Source of the DNA: Epiperipatus broadwayi
Lineage: Eukaryota > Onychophora > Udeonychophora > Euonychophora > Peripatidae
Length of the DNA: 64,000 nt
Assembly: GCA_028023455.1 (NCBI GenBank)
Contig: JAQFVV010012435.1
Coordinates: 3,348,001 to 3,412,000 of the forward strand
Direction: 5' to 3'
Part shown: positions 1 to 11,429 of the stretch, piece by piece
How the letters are laid out: the number at the start of each line of letters is the position of its first letter
Position numbering within the stretch: the first letter of the stretch is position 1
Made by a program: the position numbers and the translations under genes
The notes under the pieces: model-generated
What the model saw: the letters and a program-made list of their open reading frames with translations, nothing else
What the model was told of the DNA's origin: nothing
The model's database searches: none

Positions 1-1850
1 TTAATATTTATTTATGCTAAGAAAAAGCTAAAATTTTGCAGAATAATAGAATTTCCATTTTCAAGAAAAAAATTTCTTAATAATAACTACCAAGTACAAT
101 TAGACCTCCCTTTTGTCATTACTTACAACAAAATGTGTTTAGAACATTAAAATTTTTTAATTCTCAAACTAGCAAATCTAAATCAATCAATTTCAAATTA
201 ATAAAACAAAATAAATAGTGATTAAACCCTATTCTGGAAAGATTATAATTTATTCTAAAAATTTACAGCTTAGTATATCATCACTATTTATTTTGTTATA
301 TTTTAGCTAAGGAAAGTAGTAATCTAATTGAGTTAAAATTATTAGATTTTAAAATGTTTATTTTTTATTTTAATTTTTGTGCTAATTATTACATTTTCTT
401 AACATTATGATTTTTGAATAATAGTTTTTTTGCTAAAAGGGTTTTTTTGCTTTTTTTTTTGTTGGTTTGTTTTTTTTATATTTTTATTTTTTTTTTTTGT
501 GTTTTTTGGGGTTGTTAAAAATAATAGTTTTTGTGGAGTATTTAATATTTATTTTTTTAATGATTTGTAAACTTTTTAAATTAAAGTCCAACTTCTATTC
601 TTATTTGAAAAACCTTTGTGACAATTTTAGTCATTATATTGGATTGTAATATTGTCTACTCATAAAAATTATTTAATGAAATAATTCTTATTTGAATTCC
701 ATATTAAAAATGGAAATAAATTTGAGTGGCACATCATAAAATAAAGAAAATATGTCTTAAAATTTAAATTAAACTTATTATTGTTAATGTTTTCCAAAAA
801 AAATGCTATCAGTGTTTATGAAAGCAATTGTTGCTAACCAATAAAAACAGCTTCAACTTTACTGTAATTACATTTTCATAACATGTCTTTTTATAAACAA
901 ATATTTTTAAATAAAATCTAATTGTAATTATGTAGTGTTTGATTTAAGATAAATATTTTACAAATATGTTGCATAAATAATTTTAAAGTAATTAAATAAA
1001 TTACTGAAAAATACAATTTTCTATCAAAAATACTAAACAATAAAGTATGCTCTAAAATGGTTGATCCAAATAATCTAGCAATCAGTGATGCTGTTAGTTT
1101 CTCAGCATAATGAAACAACCAATCAGATATTGCCATCTTGATTTGAGATGCAAATTTTCATGATATATGAATGGAATCTGTATGATACTGACATCTTCAG
1201 ATTTTTTTTGAAGTAATAATTTTAGAAATGATTTCAGTGGAAAAAATTTGCATTCAATAAACTAACATTATAAATAACCAAATAATAGCAAAGAAAAGTT
1301 GAAAGTGATAGCAATGCCAGAATACCACCCAAATACCTCAAAATTTATGACAAAATATCTGACTTTTCTCAAATTTGTTAATAAGTTATTGTGAACACTA
1401 TATTTTCAACAGATGCATAAAAATTCAACATATTGTTTTCAATAACAAAATAGTTAATGAAGGCCATATACAATAGTTGAAACACCACTGGAGGAAATGA
1501 TATTAATCATTTCTCGATGTTTGATAAGTCATTGTCTAATAAAGTGCCATTTCAGGCTGCCTTAGATGTGCATGTATTCATTGTCATAATAATCACATGT
1601 ATATTTATGATAAATTACTATATTTTAATTATATCAATAAATAGGACCTATGAATTTGCGTAATAGTGAAGATAAATTTAGATAAAACAATAACTTTTGT
1701 AGACATAATGTTGTCATTATTTGTATAATTACAACATTACGAAGTTAAAAAGATATATATTTTAATTTTTACTTTAATATAATATTTAATATATTTTGTG
1801 TACATGTTATGCATTCAATATTTAAATACATGTATAGCATGTATTAGGAT
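1..1850. other. AT-rich stretch, no gene recognised
   Basis: Only short low-complexity reading frames (T-rich, Phe/Leu/Ile-rich) are present. I see no splice-flanked exon, RNA gene or repeat that I can name. It could be intron or intergenic DNA. Confidence 0.5.
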
Positions 1851-1854
1851 AGAT

Positions 1855-2165
1855 ATGATTAGAGGGATGTCAACCCAGATTTTCCAGCTCCTTTTAATCT
1901 GCCACTCTATATTATACAACTTATGCATATGATCACGCACGTGCAAAAAAATAAATGATCTCCAGTGTACATATTTTGTGCCAAACAAGCACTCATATGT
2001 TGGTTTGGATCATTATCTCCCACACTTATATATAACCAGTTCCCTAGATATATATATTGGGATAAAAAATCTTCAAACATTAATGGAAAGATTTCAATCT
2101 TCACCACTCTCCAACTCTTGAGTCATCCACATCACTGAAAATCCAATGATGGCATGTTCAAAGCC
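1855..2165 (+). repeat. Interspersed repeat family C, copy 1
   Basis: This copy shares an ordered series of short blocks with copies at 12195-12545, 43055-43330 (inverted), 59345-59640 and 59760-60020 (inverted). The shared blocks are: atgatctcca near the middle, a block ending ctcccacactt, a block aatcttcaaac, and a right-hand block beginning cactgaaaatc followed by a form of ctgatgatggaat. In the 12.2-kb copy the left end read on the minus strand resembles a tRNA-type B box (gagtttgaatccc). The right-hand block resembles a degenerate hammerhead or Penelope-type 3' motif. No coding capacity is seen. Confidence 0.55.
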
Positions 2166-2399
2166 CTTGTTTGCCAAATTTATTTGTGTCATACTCATGT
2201 TGACCATAAATCAATCTGATACTTTATATGTAAGTCCTTAAGTTCATTTAAATACACAAAAGAGGGATGGACAAAATACATGCTGAATTTGAATGAATAA
2301 CTAAAGAGAGCTTGAAAATCTGGATTTAAATTCGCTCTAATTACATCTATTTTAAAATATATGTGTTATACATGTATTGAAATATTACATATTTAGCCT

Positions 2400-2640
2400 A
2401 AATTCATCAGTGAGCAGCCTTGCATTAAGAACACTGCACCTAGAGATTCTAAGAGCTAGTTGCAAGACTCTCAATCCAAGCTCCCGACTGATGAAAGCCA
2501 TGAGCTAGAAACAAGTCTGGAGATGTTGGATGTGTAGGCTAGACAGGAATTTTATGCACAAACTTTCCTGCCTCCATTGATTACAAAGGCTTGCACTTAG
2601 TGGCATACTGAATGTAGACTTTGGCACTCTTATAATAAGT
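2400..2640 (+). repeat. R-family repeat copy (hammerhead-bearing), plus orientation
   Basis: It matches the R family at 30.3 kb in reverse orientation. The common blocks in order are: a block on first and second aging nucleotides of the type gattctaagagctag, the hammerhead core, attttatgcacaaac, a form of ccattgattac, and a degenerate agtggcatactg. It is diverged, with no coding content. Confidence 0.6.
2481..2526 (+). ncRNA. Hammerhead ribozyme core, decayed (R copy D)
   Basis: CTGATGA is at 2488-2494, GAAAC at 2508-2512 and the cleavage triplet GTC at 2515-2517. Stem II is reduced to AGC/GCT around loop CATGA with a mismatch at its base. Stem I is poorly paired. The two nucleotides between GAAAC and GTC mean almost no stem III. 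It is probably inactive as a monomer. Confidence 0.5.
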
Positions 2641-2649
2641 TAAATATAT

Positions 2650-3890
2650 TTTTTTATTAGTAATTTATCATTACTAATTTGATTTCATACCTTTTGTTTG
2701 AATTGGTCTGAATTTTAACATTTAACATTGCTGCAGCATACAATTTAAGTATATATCGTTTTGAGTGGGACTTTGTTCATAGAGGGCGTTGCTGGAATAT
2801 TATAATGAGTGTAAGGGTGATTTGAATATCTGTAAAAGTATATGATAAAAGATTCTTGATTGAATTTTAAATTCTGATGAGCGAGTAAAATTTCTAGTAT
2901 TAAGATTAATATTTTGATATTAATATTATTTGATATGAAAAAAAAAGGTTTTTTTTTTTTTTTTGTAGTATTATTATTTTGGATATATATAAATTAATGA
3001 ACTATAATCAGGAGAAAAAACAATGACAAATGTCTAATATATATAAAGAAAATAAAATTAACATAAAAAATAAATGATTAATAGTTCAGGAATTTGATTG
3101 ACACAAAATAATGTTTAATATAAAGATAAGTCATAGCCTGATATTTCTGAAAAGGCAAGGATAACATAAAAACATTAGCTCTTGCCAGATTGATGTAGTT
3201 GAGAAATATTATTCATGATAGAAGCATGATTACACTCATTTTAGTCAGGAAAGGCAAAAATAGTTTGTGTTTTTCAATTATCTTGGTTATTGTAAGATAA
3301 TTTCCACATAAGAATTATTCAATGTTATGTCATATAAAGAACTGCAGTTCTGTCATTTCATTGGCTAATAGTTTTATGAAAAAAGGAAATTAGGTGATAT
3401 TGTCACTTGATTGAATACATAATTTCAAGTACTAAAAATATATATGCTGAACTATGTTTAGCTCCCAAAACAACTATTATACCATTTCTACAGAAATGCA
3501 GCAGTTGAACTTGATTCTTATTAATACAGAATTTTAAACAAATGGAATCATTTGCCCAAAAAATAATTTCAGCAGTGTAACATAGATTTAGTCAATTAAA
3601 CATTTTTGGTAGATCTACAAATAAATGTCATGTAATTGCCATTTCCATAGATAAAAGTTACTTGATCTATAGGAAATAATACAATAGATTTTACAATATT
3701 AGTAGCTGAATCTTATGCAAGCTTGCTCATTGTATACACAACTTGAGAGTAGAAGACTATAATCAAATTAATATCTAAATATATTATTTCATTAGCAGTC
3801 AACATCTATGACTTTGAATACTTTTTTTAAAGTAAAAAAGCATACCATAGTTTAGTTGTATTTATATATTGAACTATTTCCATCATCTAA
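2650..3890. other. AT-rich stretch, no gene recognised
   Basis: I find poly-A/T runs (2938-2965), short AT tandem blocks and no coding or RNA signal that I can support. Confidence 0.5.
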
Positions 3891-4027
3891 TATTAAGTAC
3901 TGAATCCCAATATTATCCAATATAGATTCACCAACCAATTTCTTTAAAAAACTTGTTCTTTATTTAACTATATAAAAATTTACATTCAATATGCAACATA
4001 TATAAGAAAAAGAAAGATTTAAAAAAG

Positions 4028-4369
4028 ATGATTAATTATTATGATAAGTTTAACATGCTTGAGGCAATAAAAGGAGTATATATTATTAAATGTTTAGATT
4101 GTTGGAAGGAGGGTAAAAGTATTTCTTATATTGGAAATACTAAGAATAAATTAGAAACAAGGTTAAAACAACATTTATCTGATAAAAAATCTGCAATTTA
4201 TTTTCATCTTTCAAAAACCAAATTTATTGTACATTAGGTGAAATTTGGTCATACTGACTACAAAATTGAACTTTTAGAAACTGTAAATAATTATAAAGAA
4301 AGGTTTTTAAAAGAAAATTTCTACATTAAGGAATTTAAACCATTTATGAATAGAAAACTGATAGATTAA
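4028..4369 (+). pseudogene. GIY-YIG endonuclease domain of a Penelope-like retroelement, broken
   Basis: The frame opens with residues matching the GIY-YIG fold: GVYIIKC (the GIY part), then SYIGNTKNKLETRLKQHL (the YIG part and the conserved Arg), which is the usual Penelope spacing. An in-frame TAG at 4235-4237 interrupts it. The same frame then continues for 43 codons to TAA at 4367-4369 and includes ERFLKENFYIKEFKPFMNRK, the typical C-terminal Glu-containing helix of these endonucleases. In intact elements this domain nicks target DNA for target-primed reverse transcription and is fused behind a reverse transcriptase. Here the RT part is missing and the domain begins near an inverted arm, so it is a fragment with no expected activity. 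I took 4028 as the left limit because it is the first Met in frame, not because it is a true start. Confidence 0.85.
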
Positions 4370-4655
4370 GATAACAATTAATGACTAGTTTGAGGAATTT
4401 TATCCATTTAAATAATTTAATTTTTAGTTATAAATAAAAAGGGTTTTTATATTTTTTTTGAGAGATTTTTTTTGTTGGATTTTTTATTTTTTATTTTTTG
4501 GAGAAGGTAATATTTTATTTTTTTTTATTCTATTTTATTTTTTATTCTATTTTGTTTATATTTGTAATTTTAATTTTTTATTTTCATTTTATTTGTGTAT
4601 TTATTTATTATTTATTGATAATATTGTTTGTATTTTTTCTTAGTGGCTTGAAAAA

Positions 4656-4690
4656 GACTATAAGGATAGAAATAGTCGAAACGTTGCATA
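4656..4690 (+). ncRNA. Penelope-type hammerhead-like hairpin (degenerate)
   Basis: GACTAT (4656-4661) pairs with ATAGTC (4672-4677), directly followed by GAAAC (4678-4682) and gttg. The base just upstream is ttgaaaa rather than CTGANGA, so the catalytic core is incomplete. The same arrangement recurs at 32170-32194. Confidence 0.45.
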
Positions 4691-4884
4691 TTGAATGTAA
4701 ATTTTTATATAGTTAAATAAAGAACAAGTTTTTTAAAGAAATTGGTTGGTGAATCTATATTGGATAATATTGGTTTTTATGGACTATATTTTTTTAAAGA
4801 AAAAGAAGAAACATTTTTTCGGGTTTTAAGTACTGAATGTCTCTAAAAAAAATTAACTTTATTTATATTTTACAATTACAATAA

Positions 4885-5040
4885 TATATGCACAACATTT
4901 TGGGAGATATTATTCTCTTCTCCTTTTCAGGTATTGCTGGTCTGACCAGTGACAGAACTAGCATGGGAATCGAACTGGAGCCTTTGAATTTTGAATTTTA
5001 AGATAATGATGTAACCAACTGGCCATATAAACACAACTAA
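4885..5040 (-). repeat. tRNA-derived SINE, family A copy 1
   Basis: Read on the minus strand it starts with an A-box-like tggccagttggttacatc and a B-box-like cagttcgattccc, followed by a tail with ctgtcactggtcag and a hairpin segment. A related pair lies at 8205-8450. On the plus strand the end reads as polypyrimidine followed by ttttcag|gt, which resembles a splice acceptor. Confidence 0.7.
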
Positions 5041-5044
5041 AATA

Positions 5045-6080
5045 TCATAATCACATAATTTCAGGAAAATACCATATTTTTCCATAAGTTACCCCATTTG
5101 TGACTTGCTTATAAACGTATGTTTGCTTTGGTCCTCAAATTCCCCACTTTCATCATATTTGCATATCTACTATTATTTCCTGGATATTCTTGAAAAGTGA
5201 CAGATAGATAGAAGTTTCAATGAGATTTTATTTCTAAAGTCCACGATAACGCTGTCAGGTTCTGAACTGTATATGCTTTGTCAATAGAAGTTTGTATCGT
5301 ATATACTGTACTTCTGAATGGCTACTGTGCGTGTGTGCATGTTTATTAAAACTTCTTCAGTATCTTCTTCATGTCTAGACAATGTCTTAAAACGATTTTT
5401 CAAAGGCTCATTAAGCATTCTTGATTTTATCTAGTCTAACATATCAGGAAGTGAAATTCTCTACAACTAAAGTTAAAAAAAAAAAGCTTTTTAGAAACAT
5501 GATTGAAACTGGACAGTAGTTTCAGCTTGGGTTGTTGTGAAAAGCGGAAACATTTAAAAAAAGCTATAGTGCTTATTAGTTTTTTTTTTTTTTTACAAAA
5601 ATCCAAATGCACATTTTTTTTAACATCTAACTTCTCACTACTGAGAGAGAAAAAAGGAATAAGGCTGAAAAGCAAAATTCTCTATTGCTTAAATTTTAAC
5701 TTTGACAAACATTAGAAAAAAGTCTTTAAAGATTTCAGTTTCTTATTAAAGTTTTTAAAAATCATTTTATTAAATACTTGCTTAACGGAATCTATTTTTG
5801 CACAATTATTTTTATTTGTAAAAAAAATGTGTGTGTGCGTGTATCAGATGTAATATAGAGAACAGGTTCAGACTTTTGATAAAGCATAATATATTGCTAA
5901 TAACAATAATTGTACAATTTAGTTACATGGGAGGTAATGTGCTGCTTGATAAACTTACCATGCTGATGTATTATCAAACAGCCACCACTACTAATTTTCA
6001 AATCCAGTGATGCATTATGGACATAGAAAGGCACTATAAATTTTTTATGTTTCTGTTTATCTCTGTAAATCTACATTGCA
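5045..6080. other. AT-rich stretch, no gene recognised
   Basis: Two overlapping opposite-strand frames around 5436-5715 are low-complexity Lys/Phe/Ser frames and mirror one another. I do not call a gene here. Confidence 0.5.
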
Positions 6081-6084
6081 TAAT

Positions 6085-6162
6085 TTGCTGCAGATTGTAG
6101 AGCATCTGACTTAGGATTAGAAGGTCCCGGGATCGATCTTGGCACTCACAAGTTTGGTCACT
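6085..6162 (+). repeat. tRNA-like sequence (pseudo-tRNA or SINE head)
   Basis: The segment contains a D-arm/A-box-like ttgtagagcatctgac, an anticodon-arm-like block with cttaggat, then aaggtcccgggatcgatctt, which resembles a variable loop plus T-arm. The T stem is damaged (CCCGG against TTGGC), so a functional tRNA is unlikely. The anticodon-loop position would read AGG (proline-like). Confidence 0.45.
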
Positions 6163-6351
6163 CAATCTTTTTATGAACTTCTGAGTATTAAAGCCACGCG
6201 CCTTTTTTATTTTCTGAAAATCTAAGATTACACCATTTAACTTGTAATAAAAATGCTATGTATAATTTGGTATTATATGCAATTTTAATCATCAAAGCTA
6301 AATCCTGGAACCAAATGCTATGGATATGGTATATAATTGTATATTTGAATC

Positions 6352-6543
6352 CACCAGTAACCACATAAACATTCACAACAAGGATAGTAATCAATATTTC
6401 ACACTGCTGTCAAGGCAACCTTCTCATCTTTTAATAGCAATGGTCCATTGAATATATATGGACACTTAAAGATTGTAACTTGACAGCAGTGTGGAATATT
6501 GATTACTATCCTTATTGTTAATGTTTATGTGGTTACTGGTTTC
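6352..6543. repeat. Foldback hairpin element, about 190 bp
   Basis: The left arm (6352-6414) and right arm (6480-6543) are about 62 bp and nearly perfect inverted repeats with roughly four mismatches. Both contain ggatagtaatcaatatt on opposite strands. The loop is about 65 bp. It fits a small foldback or MITE-type element. I could not fix a target duplication. Confidence 0.7.
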
Positions 6544-6914
6544 TAATGGTTACTAATTATCCCAATTAGCTTTAAGCATTATTTCACTTATAATTGTATA
6601 TGTAAAAGTGATTATTCCAGCATTAATCCATGCCTAATTTTCATACTGATGTAAGAATAATTGGATGTGTTTAACAACAGTAGTTATATAAAGATCTAAA
6701 AAGTTTTTGTAGAAGAAGTATTGTCAACAAATATCAGCTTGGAAATAATCACTATATTCATTTCTAACTATTGATCATATTTATTAATCTATGTGTGTCA
6801 TTGATTTAAGGGTTCTATTTAGATCAGATTATGTTTATCAAGATATAAAAGCAGAAAAATGACTTCAACAATACACATTAGTGGATGTCATAACTTATGA
6901 TCTGGACATGCAGG

Positions 6915-7190
6915 TACCTTAACATTTTTGTGTGAGTAGCTAGTGTCACCATGTTGATTCAAAAATGGGATTGTAGACAGCTTTTAGAAAACAGATATCT
7001 TTTTATAGACACATGTTCCTGAACATTATGTAAAAATATTTCAATTTTTGTGCAAATAGCTAAACTGTTACAATCTTGTATCAAAGATGGCATCACAGGC
7101 AGCTTGACGAAAACGTCATCTTTTCACAGACACATTATGTACATCACCACGTGACCGAACGTTATATAAAATATTTTAATTTACACTTAT
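6915..7190. repeat. Diverged tandem duplication, about 130-bp unit, two copies
   Basis: Unit 1 (about 6917-7046) and unit 2 (about 7047-7190) share the ordered blocks atttttgtg..agtagcta / atttttgtgcaaatagcta, gacagctt / ggcagctt, agacacat and gaac(a/g)ttat. There is no coding content. Confidence 0.5.
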
Positions 7191-7194
7191 AAGC

Positions 7195-7920
7195 TTTCAA
7201 TTATCTTTTATTGTTGTATATTTTTTATTTTATCTTTTTTTTTTTTTTATAATAGTAAAAATCGTAGACAGGGAAGAAATGTCACATATTTTCTTCCTAT
7301 ACCTTCATTTTAAAGGCTAAAGCTATAAAAATATGAGTGAAAAGAAATACGAATTTCAAAGCTCAAGATTTATGAAAAGATTAGTTTCCGTCCAATAAGT
7401 CATACTCATACATATATAGATATAGACACAAACAATAAAATTTACACATTTTTGACAAAGCTTCATCTTTTGATATGTGACTGATCCTTCTGCCATATAA
7501 CTACAAATTGCTTTTAGAAAGATTTTCGGGGAATTATTTTTTTGACATTTAAGTTATGATATTAGACAATAGTTAATGAATTCATTTTTTTTTTTCTGGA
7601 TTATAGAAAATGTCAAAATGAATTTCCTGGATTAAACTATCCTTTCTTTACCAGCTGTTGCTGTAAAGTACTCAGTGATAAAAATTATTAAAAAATAAAT
7701 TATTAAAAAGAGAAATTTCATTTAAAATGATTCGTAAATAATATGAATAAAAAATAATTAGTTTAATGATAAGGAATTATTTATTGCGCCCTGTTCGCGT
7801 AGCCCAGTAAAAGGTCCGAATTATGTAATAGTCGAATGATGAATTCCAGAGATAACGGTTCGCATACTAGAATTCAAACTGCCACTTCTGGTACCCAAAC
7901 ACTAAATGACCTTACAATAA
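7195..7920. other. AT-rich stretch, no gene recognised
   Basis: Low-complexity A/T runs fill most of it. A slightly GC-richer patch at 7785-7910 directly precedes a SINE and may belong to it. Confidence 0.45.
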
Positions 7921-7924
7921 TTAG

Positions 7925-8055
7925 TGTGATGTGATCAGGTGAGTCAGCAATATGAGATGGCACTGAGAGTGGTGGGTCGTGTGAAAGTCTGAGTTCGAAC
8001 CCCGCATATATTACATATATAAATGCAGGTTTAAGCCTGTACAGTGTATTAATAA
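7925..8055 (+). repeat. tRNA-derived SINE, family B copy 1
   Basis: Contains an A-box-like block tgagatggcactgagagtgg and a strong B box gagttcgaacccc, the RNA polymerase III internal promoter pair, spaced as in a tRNA. A copy at 33270-33430 is present as an inverted pair. Confidence 0.7.
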
Positions 8056-8204
8056 TTAGATACGTGATTATTTGATGCTTAATAATATAATTATTAATAC
8101 TATATTTGCTTGTGAAACTTTACATTTAATCTCATATATAATAATACCATTGACGTGATTATATATAAACTGCTCTTCTTTGTGGGTGGGTGTATATATA
8201 TACA

Positions 8205-8308
8205 CACATACATTTTGAGAGGTATTATTCTCCTTTTTCAGGTGTTGCTGGACTGGCCAGTGACAGTATTAGCTTGGGAATGGAACCTGGACCTTTAGAT
8301 TCTCAGCA
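8205..8308 (-). repeat. tRNA-derived SINE, family A copy 2 (left arm of an inverted pair)
   Basis: It carries the same tail and head as 4885-5040 on the minus strand: polypyrimidine plus tttttcag, gctggactggccagtgacag and ggaatggaacc. It abuts copy 3 head to head, so the two form a large hairpin. Confidence 0.7.
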
Positions 8309-8452
8309 GGCTGGCTCAGTTGGTTAGAGTGTTATTTTAAAATTCAATTAAGGATTCAGGTTCAACTCCCAAACTAATTCTGTCACTGATCAGGCCAGAA
8401 ACAACTGTAGAAGAGAGGAGAATAATACCTCTCGAAATGTTGTGCATATACT
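8300..8452 (+). repeat. tRNA-derived SINE, family A copy 3 (right arm)
   Basis: The A box ggctggctcagttggttaga and B box ggttcaactccc are both clear. The tail has ctgtcactgatcaggcc, then gagagg..cctctc pairing as a hairpin immediately followed by GAAA and tgttgtg. This hairpin-GAAA-GTTG end is the same arrangement as the Penelope-like ends at 4656 and 32170. Confidence 0.75.
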
Positions 8453-8469
8453 GACCTCTGTGCTATTTT

Positions 8470-11400
8470 GAATGTAATTCGAATATTTACATAAAATTGA
8501 ATTTTTCTAAAGATATTCAATACTTAATACGAGATGGCAGAAATAGTCCAATATATAAATACAACGAAAATACCATCATCACAAACCTTCAGCAAAACAC
8601 ATACCTACACCTTACAATTAATGCTATACCAAGAAAGTCTAGTAAAATGCCTTTTTAAAATTATCCTATTGTATATAAAAAGCACATGCTTAACTGGCTC
8701 AATCTATTTTGCATGTGCACACATTTAAACAATAAGAAAACTTTTAACTTATGTAGGTTCTAAGATTGATAATTGACATACAATATAAAAATAACTCAGT
8801 CCTATGCTACAAAATATGTGTTTTACCTCACACTAGTTAATCATTTTATGATAATAGTCCATACTTTATATATGTATATAACTTAAAACAATATTATCCA
8901 TTTTAATAAAATTTAGTTTCTTGTCTAGTATTGTAATGTTACATGATTTTCTATTATTTATTCATATAAATAATAATTTTCTGTGAATTAAAACAAAAAT
9001 ATTCTATATCATCAACTGATTCTAAACATTACATTTATATAAGTTTGTATTATTTTCAAGGGTGCCAAATAAAATTAAAACAGAAACTGAATTACTTATA
9101 TACAAATGATGTTTTATTTTGTATGCATATAATTAAAAATGTTATTAATATCATATTTTAATAAAAATAAGTTTCAAAGAATAAAAAAAACAGCAACATA
9201 TTAATTGGTATTTTCGAATTTTAAATCCCTAATAATAATGGTAATAGACATCCAAACAGATAAATGAAAATATTTGTATTTAGTTTAATCACTAAAATTA
9301 AAACATCGGTCCATTTATCTTAAAGTTCAGAATTAAATACATTTCACAAAAATTAAATTTAAACTAATAACTCCAACAAAAATTAACAATGTTGAAGTTC
9401 ATGAGTACATTTTCATAAATACATGCATTTTAATAAAAACTTTATAATGCATTTTTTGCACAATCTCATGCCATAATCACCTCATGGATTTTTGCTTTTC
9501 ATAATGTATTATACAATAGTGTGGCAACATGTGTTTTACCTATGAATTTGGACAAAATCTTATATGCTTTCCTACAAACAACACCAATAAGGACTTATTT
9601 TACATTATATTTATATATGTAAAATAAAACTATCCATTAACTATTCCATATAATATTTACTTCTAACATGTTAATTAAATTTTAGTGATTTAAGATAAAA
9701 CACACAATTATAATACCATCACTTCAATCTTTTAAAAAACTTTTCTTGGAAAAATGTAATTCAAAAATAAATATATACAAAATGTATAAAGAAAAGCTTG
9801 GATTAATACATTAACAGCATGGTATGCTATGCATATTTTTAACTCACTGGTAATCATATTCATATCAAATAGTTGTCCAAAATGTAAAGTTGGGAGGACT
9901 GACATATTGCCAACAATATACATGCAATCAACAAAAAAAAATGTCCTCTTATCAAGATAGTGGCTCATTTATATTAACTTATTTACATCTTATATTCATA
10001 TTTTATGAAAATCCTCACTCATTTTTCTTTCATAAAAGTTACAAGTTTCTTGAACAACTATTTCTAAGAATACGACTACCATTATTGTATGGAGAGTTTA
10101 GCCTCTGTGTAATATGTCTACCAGTTAGTCAAACGCATGCTTAACATACCATGCTGTTAAAGTATTAAACAAAACCTTTTATATATATACATTTGGTATG
10201 TATTTACTTTTGAATTATAATAACATAAAGAAATAACCAGCATTTCATGAATGAATTATTAAAAAATTACTTTTATATATATATATCCCTTTTATGTCAA
10301 ATATGAAATAACTAAGATTCTATTTACTTAAATTTGGATAATAAGTGCCATTATTATATTCTATAGATAAGATATCTATACATTTTATCTTGAGCCCATA
10401 TGATATTTAACTTATAATAGATTTGATAATTTCTATCAACATATATGAGGGAGATACACAATTATGAATATAAACATTACATGTTTTCCTTCAGATTAGT
10501 AAAAAAAATTACAAATTAATAAACCTCTTACTAATTTAAAGTCTGCTCATTTTTATGATAGGAATATGTATTTTATTCTTGGAATAATATTAATTATTAT
10601 AATTTTTAATATATGTATATACCTGTTTGAAAGTTATTAAAATCTACAAGAAAACTTCAATATTTTACAAGTAGCTGCATTCATTATTTCTGTTTATATA
10701 TATATATTTCCTTAAGGAAATATAAATAAAAAACTAATAGGCAAAAGTGTGCATGATGATAAGTTATTATTTATGTTGAAGCTTACATACATCATTATAA
10801 GTGTGTGCTTCTTTAAATGGAAATATATTTTAAACTTAACTTTGAAAATATCATTAGCAGACTTTAATTTTTTCACTAGGTAAAAAAAAAAAGATAATCA
10901 GAGTGCCACTATCTATAATTATTTTTTTAAATAATATTTTTAAATTTTGGCAATATTTTGTGCCAGCAATTTAAAACATATAAAATAAATTTTATAATTA
11001 TAACCCCCCCCCCCGTTATGAACCACGCACATTTTTAAATTTAACTTTCTTAAAGTTTGAAATTTAGCACAAGAAGTTATATGTATAAAAAAAGATTAAA
11101 TATTTTCAGTAATACTGAAATGCATATTTTTTTCTGAAGACGTTCGGAATGATAGTAGACTGTTTTTTTTCTTTATTTAATAAATTAGTAGATTATTGTA
11201 ATTTGAAAACATCAGTAAAGAATTGTAATTAATTTATCAGAGGATTATGAAAGAAAAAAATTAAAATTTTCTGGTGACCACTAAAACTGTACACTTTTTT
11301 AAAAATAGAACATCATTTTTCCAATATTTATCATCAGAAGAACTATTTATTATTAAAAGTAGAATAAATAAATTGAATATATTAATAATTTTTTATCCTT
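8470..11400. other. AT-rich stretch with a poly-C run, no gene recognised
   Basis: Several short frames here are not protein-like. A C12-13 run lies near 11003-11015. A decayed end of an R-family repeat (gtatggagagtttagcctctg) may lie at 10085-10110. No exon or RNA gene is supported. Confidence 0.5.
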
Positions 11401-11429
11401 TAAATAAAAATGGGTATTAATTAGAAATG

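Larger units (their letters stand above)
3895..4775 (+). mobile_element. Penelope-like element remnant with inverted terminal arms
   Basis: An arm of about 85 bp at 3905-3995 is repeated in inverted orientation at 4688-4773. Both arms contain ccaaccaatttctttaaaaa and ttctttatttaac on one strand or the other. Between them lies a GIY-YIG endonuclease fragment (4028-4369), then a T-rich tract (4440-4640), then a hairpin followed by GAAAC (4656-4682). Penelope-like elements characteristically carry a C-terminal GIY-YIG domain, inverted or tandem 'pLTR' ends and hammerhead motifs, and this copy shows all three in a shortened form. The reverse transcriptase is absent, so it is a 5'-truncated dead copy. 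Confidence 0.8.

Noticed and set aside
467-649. Phe/Leu-rich hydrophobic frame
   Set aside because: A T-run artefact with no start context or homology; the same applies to 4458-4716.
5436-5715. Two overlapping opposite-strand frames
   Set aside because: Low-complexity Lys/Phe frames that mirror each other; no motif.
6085-6162. Functional tRNA-Pro gene
   Set aside because: The T stem does not pair and the acceptor ends do not match.
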